Origin: Chaetorhynchus papuensis
Taxonomy: Eukaryota; Chordata; Aves; Passeriformes; Rhipiduridae
Length of the DNA stretch: 64,000 nucleotides
Direction of reading: 5' to 3'
NCBI GenBank assembly: GCA_013396525.1
Contig: VWYX01000359.1
Coordinates: 184,858 to 248,857, forward strand
Below the pieces are notes generated by a model that saw only the letters and a program-made list of their open reading frames with translations, did no database searches and was not told where the DNA came from. Shown here one piece after another: positions 62,737-64,000 of the stretch. The stretch's first letter is position 1; the number at the start of each line of letters is the position of its first letter. The position numbers and the translations under genes are program-made.

Positions 62737-63110
62737 GAGAGAGTTTTCCCAGGATTTTCTTTGGAATTATTTTTTTCTCCTTTTCTCCTTCTCTTCGGGA
62801 CTGTTTCACAACATCGGAGTACACCGGGAGAACTTTTCTTCCACGGCCCCCAGGGCTGGGGCCCACCTACCCCATCCACGCTATTGGAAGGACTCTGAAA
62901 ATCTTTCCAGGTTTCTCTCCACAGTGAGAGTTTTTATCATCTGGCATTACTATCCTTTTCTGTGTGTTGTGTTAAATAAATAGTTTTTAGTTCTTTCACT
63001 TTCCTCCGAGGAAAATAATTTTTTTCCCGAACCTGGTGGGGGGAGGGGTGGTGGCAACCTGCCTTTCCCTCAGGGGATATTTCTTTTCCAAATTTGGCCA
63101 AACTGGCACA
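62737..63110 (+). mobile_element. Retroviral LTR (passerine ERV), 5' end missing
   Basis: The segment starts inside the element after the gap. It contains CCACAGTGAGAGTTTTTATC, a GTTAAATAAATAGTTTTTAG stretch with a polyadenylation signal AATAAA at 62975-62980, and CACTTTCCTCCGAGGAAAAT. A G-rich GGTGGGGGGAGGGGTGG and a final AACTGGCACA complete it. I recognise this series as the 3' half (R/U5 side) of an LTR found in many copies in songbird genomes. The plus orientation follows from AATAAA. No gag, pol or env sequence lies to the right, so it is a solitary LTR or the 3' LTR of a provirus lost in the gap. The family name and class are uncertain. Confidence 0.72.
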
Positions 63111-63349
63111 TAACCTTACACTAGTTCCCAGTAAAAGAGGTTTTTTTTTTTAATCAACAAGTGGTTTGAAGTACTCTTGAGATAACTGCACTTCATCTTA
63201 ATTATATATGAAGTACCTCCACATCCTTACTGTGCTTTATTGGAATTTGGTGTGGCTTTCTCCTTGCCTTCTTGGGGTATCGCCTGCACAATCCAAACTA
63301 TTATGAATATGTCTAAGATATGAAAAACCCAGGGCTTTTGAATAAACTG
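63111..63349. other. Non-coding flank of the LTR
   Basis: Unique-looking DNA with a T10 run near 63141. I see no feature. The five bases after the LTR could be its target-site duplication, but the left partner is hidden by the gap. Confidence 0.5.
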
Positions 63350-64000
63350 CAACAATCCTACATTTGTTTCACATCAGAAAATAACGGAAGATGCTTTTAG
63401 CAGCATATTCCTACGGGCTGATGTTCCAGACACTACAATCAAATGTAAGGCTTTATTTGGAAGCAATTGTTCCAGATGGCTGCATATTATGGAAGGTTCA
63501 GGGCCACTATGAAATTCAAGATTATAATAATAATAAAGAAGGATTTCTTCATAATTTTGCTTAGGGAAAAACTATGGTCTTTTTAGAGGTGATGACCAAC
63601 TATTCAGGCTTTCTATATATACCCTCTCCCCTTAACAGAAAGTCTGACCTACAATAAAGTTGTGTTTTGATATCTTCCATTGGTACCAGCCTTGTCAATA
63701 GCTATATATAGATTAAGGACTTGCCAAGAGGAAGGAAGAGAAAATGTAAGTTATTACAAACACGGTGTGAGGCCAAGGAAGAGAACAATACCAATAATTT
63801 AAGTCATAATTTAAGTGGTAACATCAGGCTTATTTCAGTCACAAACTGAAATGTAACAATTGATCCTAAACCATAAACCTTTAAATGATTACGTGGTGAA
63901 CAAGTTCAGGCAGATGAAATTTAATCATTTGAGACCAGATCCAACTGAGGTCTGTTTCCTCAGATTGCTGATACCTACTTACACTTATGATGTATTTGAA
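63350..64000. other. Non-coding, with candidate conserved block at 63350-63560
   Basis: The first 200 bp (around GGCTTTATTTGGAAGCAATT and TGGCTGCATATTATGGAAGG) have the repeat-free, mixed texture of conserved non-coding DNA and end in an imperfect (ATA/ATT)n run near 63522-63536. The rest is AT-rich and unremarkable. Confidence 0.35.

Noticed and set aside
62330..62866. 178-codon minus-strand frame
   Set aside because: It reads through the five-N gap and antisense through the LTR, so it is not a real continuous frame.
1..64000. CRISPR arrays, operons, tRNA or rRNA genes, known microRNAs
   Set aside because: None seen. The sequence is vertebrate-like and no cloverleaf, rRNA or familiar microRNA seed-hairpin was recognised by eye.

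Overview
The window looks like vertebrate nuclear DNA, most likely from a songbird (passerine). Three things point to a bird. There are several truncated CR1 LINE copies with the typical avian CR1 3' end, reading roughly ATTCTATGATTCTGTGAT. Density of recognisable repeats is low. Near the right end, next to a 5-base assembly gap, lies a retroviral LTR of a type I associate with passerine genomes. No trace of bacterial organisation is present: there are no operons, no long open frames and no tRNA or rRNA genes.

I find no protein-coding gene. The longest open frame is 188 codons (minus strand, 5124-5690) and it sits in a locally CpG-rich patch. The other frames of 100-180 codons overlap A-rich tracts, GC-rich patches, LINE fragments or the LTR and gap. 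None shows a recognisable domain, apart from pieces of CR1 reverse-transcriptase C-terminus. The window is therefore either a gene desert or the inside of a very long intron. Sequence alone does not tell which.

Layout. 1-5.2 kb: AT-rich single-copy DNA with a MIR-like fragment and a CR1 fragment. 5.2-5.7 kb: an isolated CpG cluster. 5.7-20 kb: mostly unremarkable, with one probable ancient LINE-like remnant near 9 kb. 20-23.3 kb: two minus-strand CR1 copies. 23-30 kb: unique sequence. 30-32.6 kb: the densest interesting block, with a clear MIR/CORE-SINE, a CpG-rich segment holding a perfect 19-bp palindrome, a 44-bp A-rich tract and ancient amniote-type repeat remnants, including a 58-bp tandem pair. 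33-49 kb: unique sequence with microsatellites and several candidate conserved non-coding elements. 49-53.6 kb: another copy of the ancient amniote repeat, an old CR1 remnant, a candidate enhancer with a MEF2-type site and a perfect inverted pair of NK2-type sites, and a younger CR1. 54-62.7 kb: unique DNA, A-rich tracts and an AT-rich enhancer-like block at about 60 kb. 62.7-63.1 kb: assembly gap and LTR.

If the segment has a function it is probably cis-regulatory, through distal enhancers. The candidates at 30.6-31.1, 38.0-38.3, 52.3-52.6 and 59.6-60.5 kb are the best places to look. Those calls are inference from composition and motifs. No alignment could be run.
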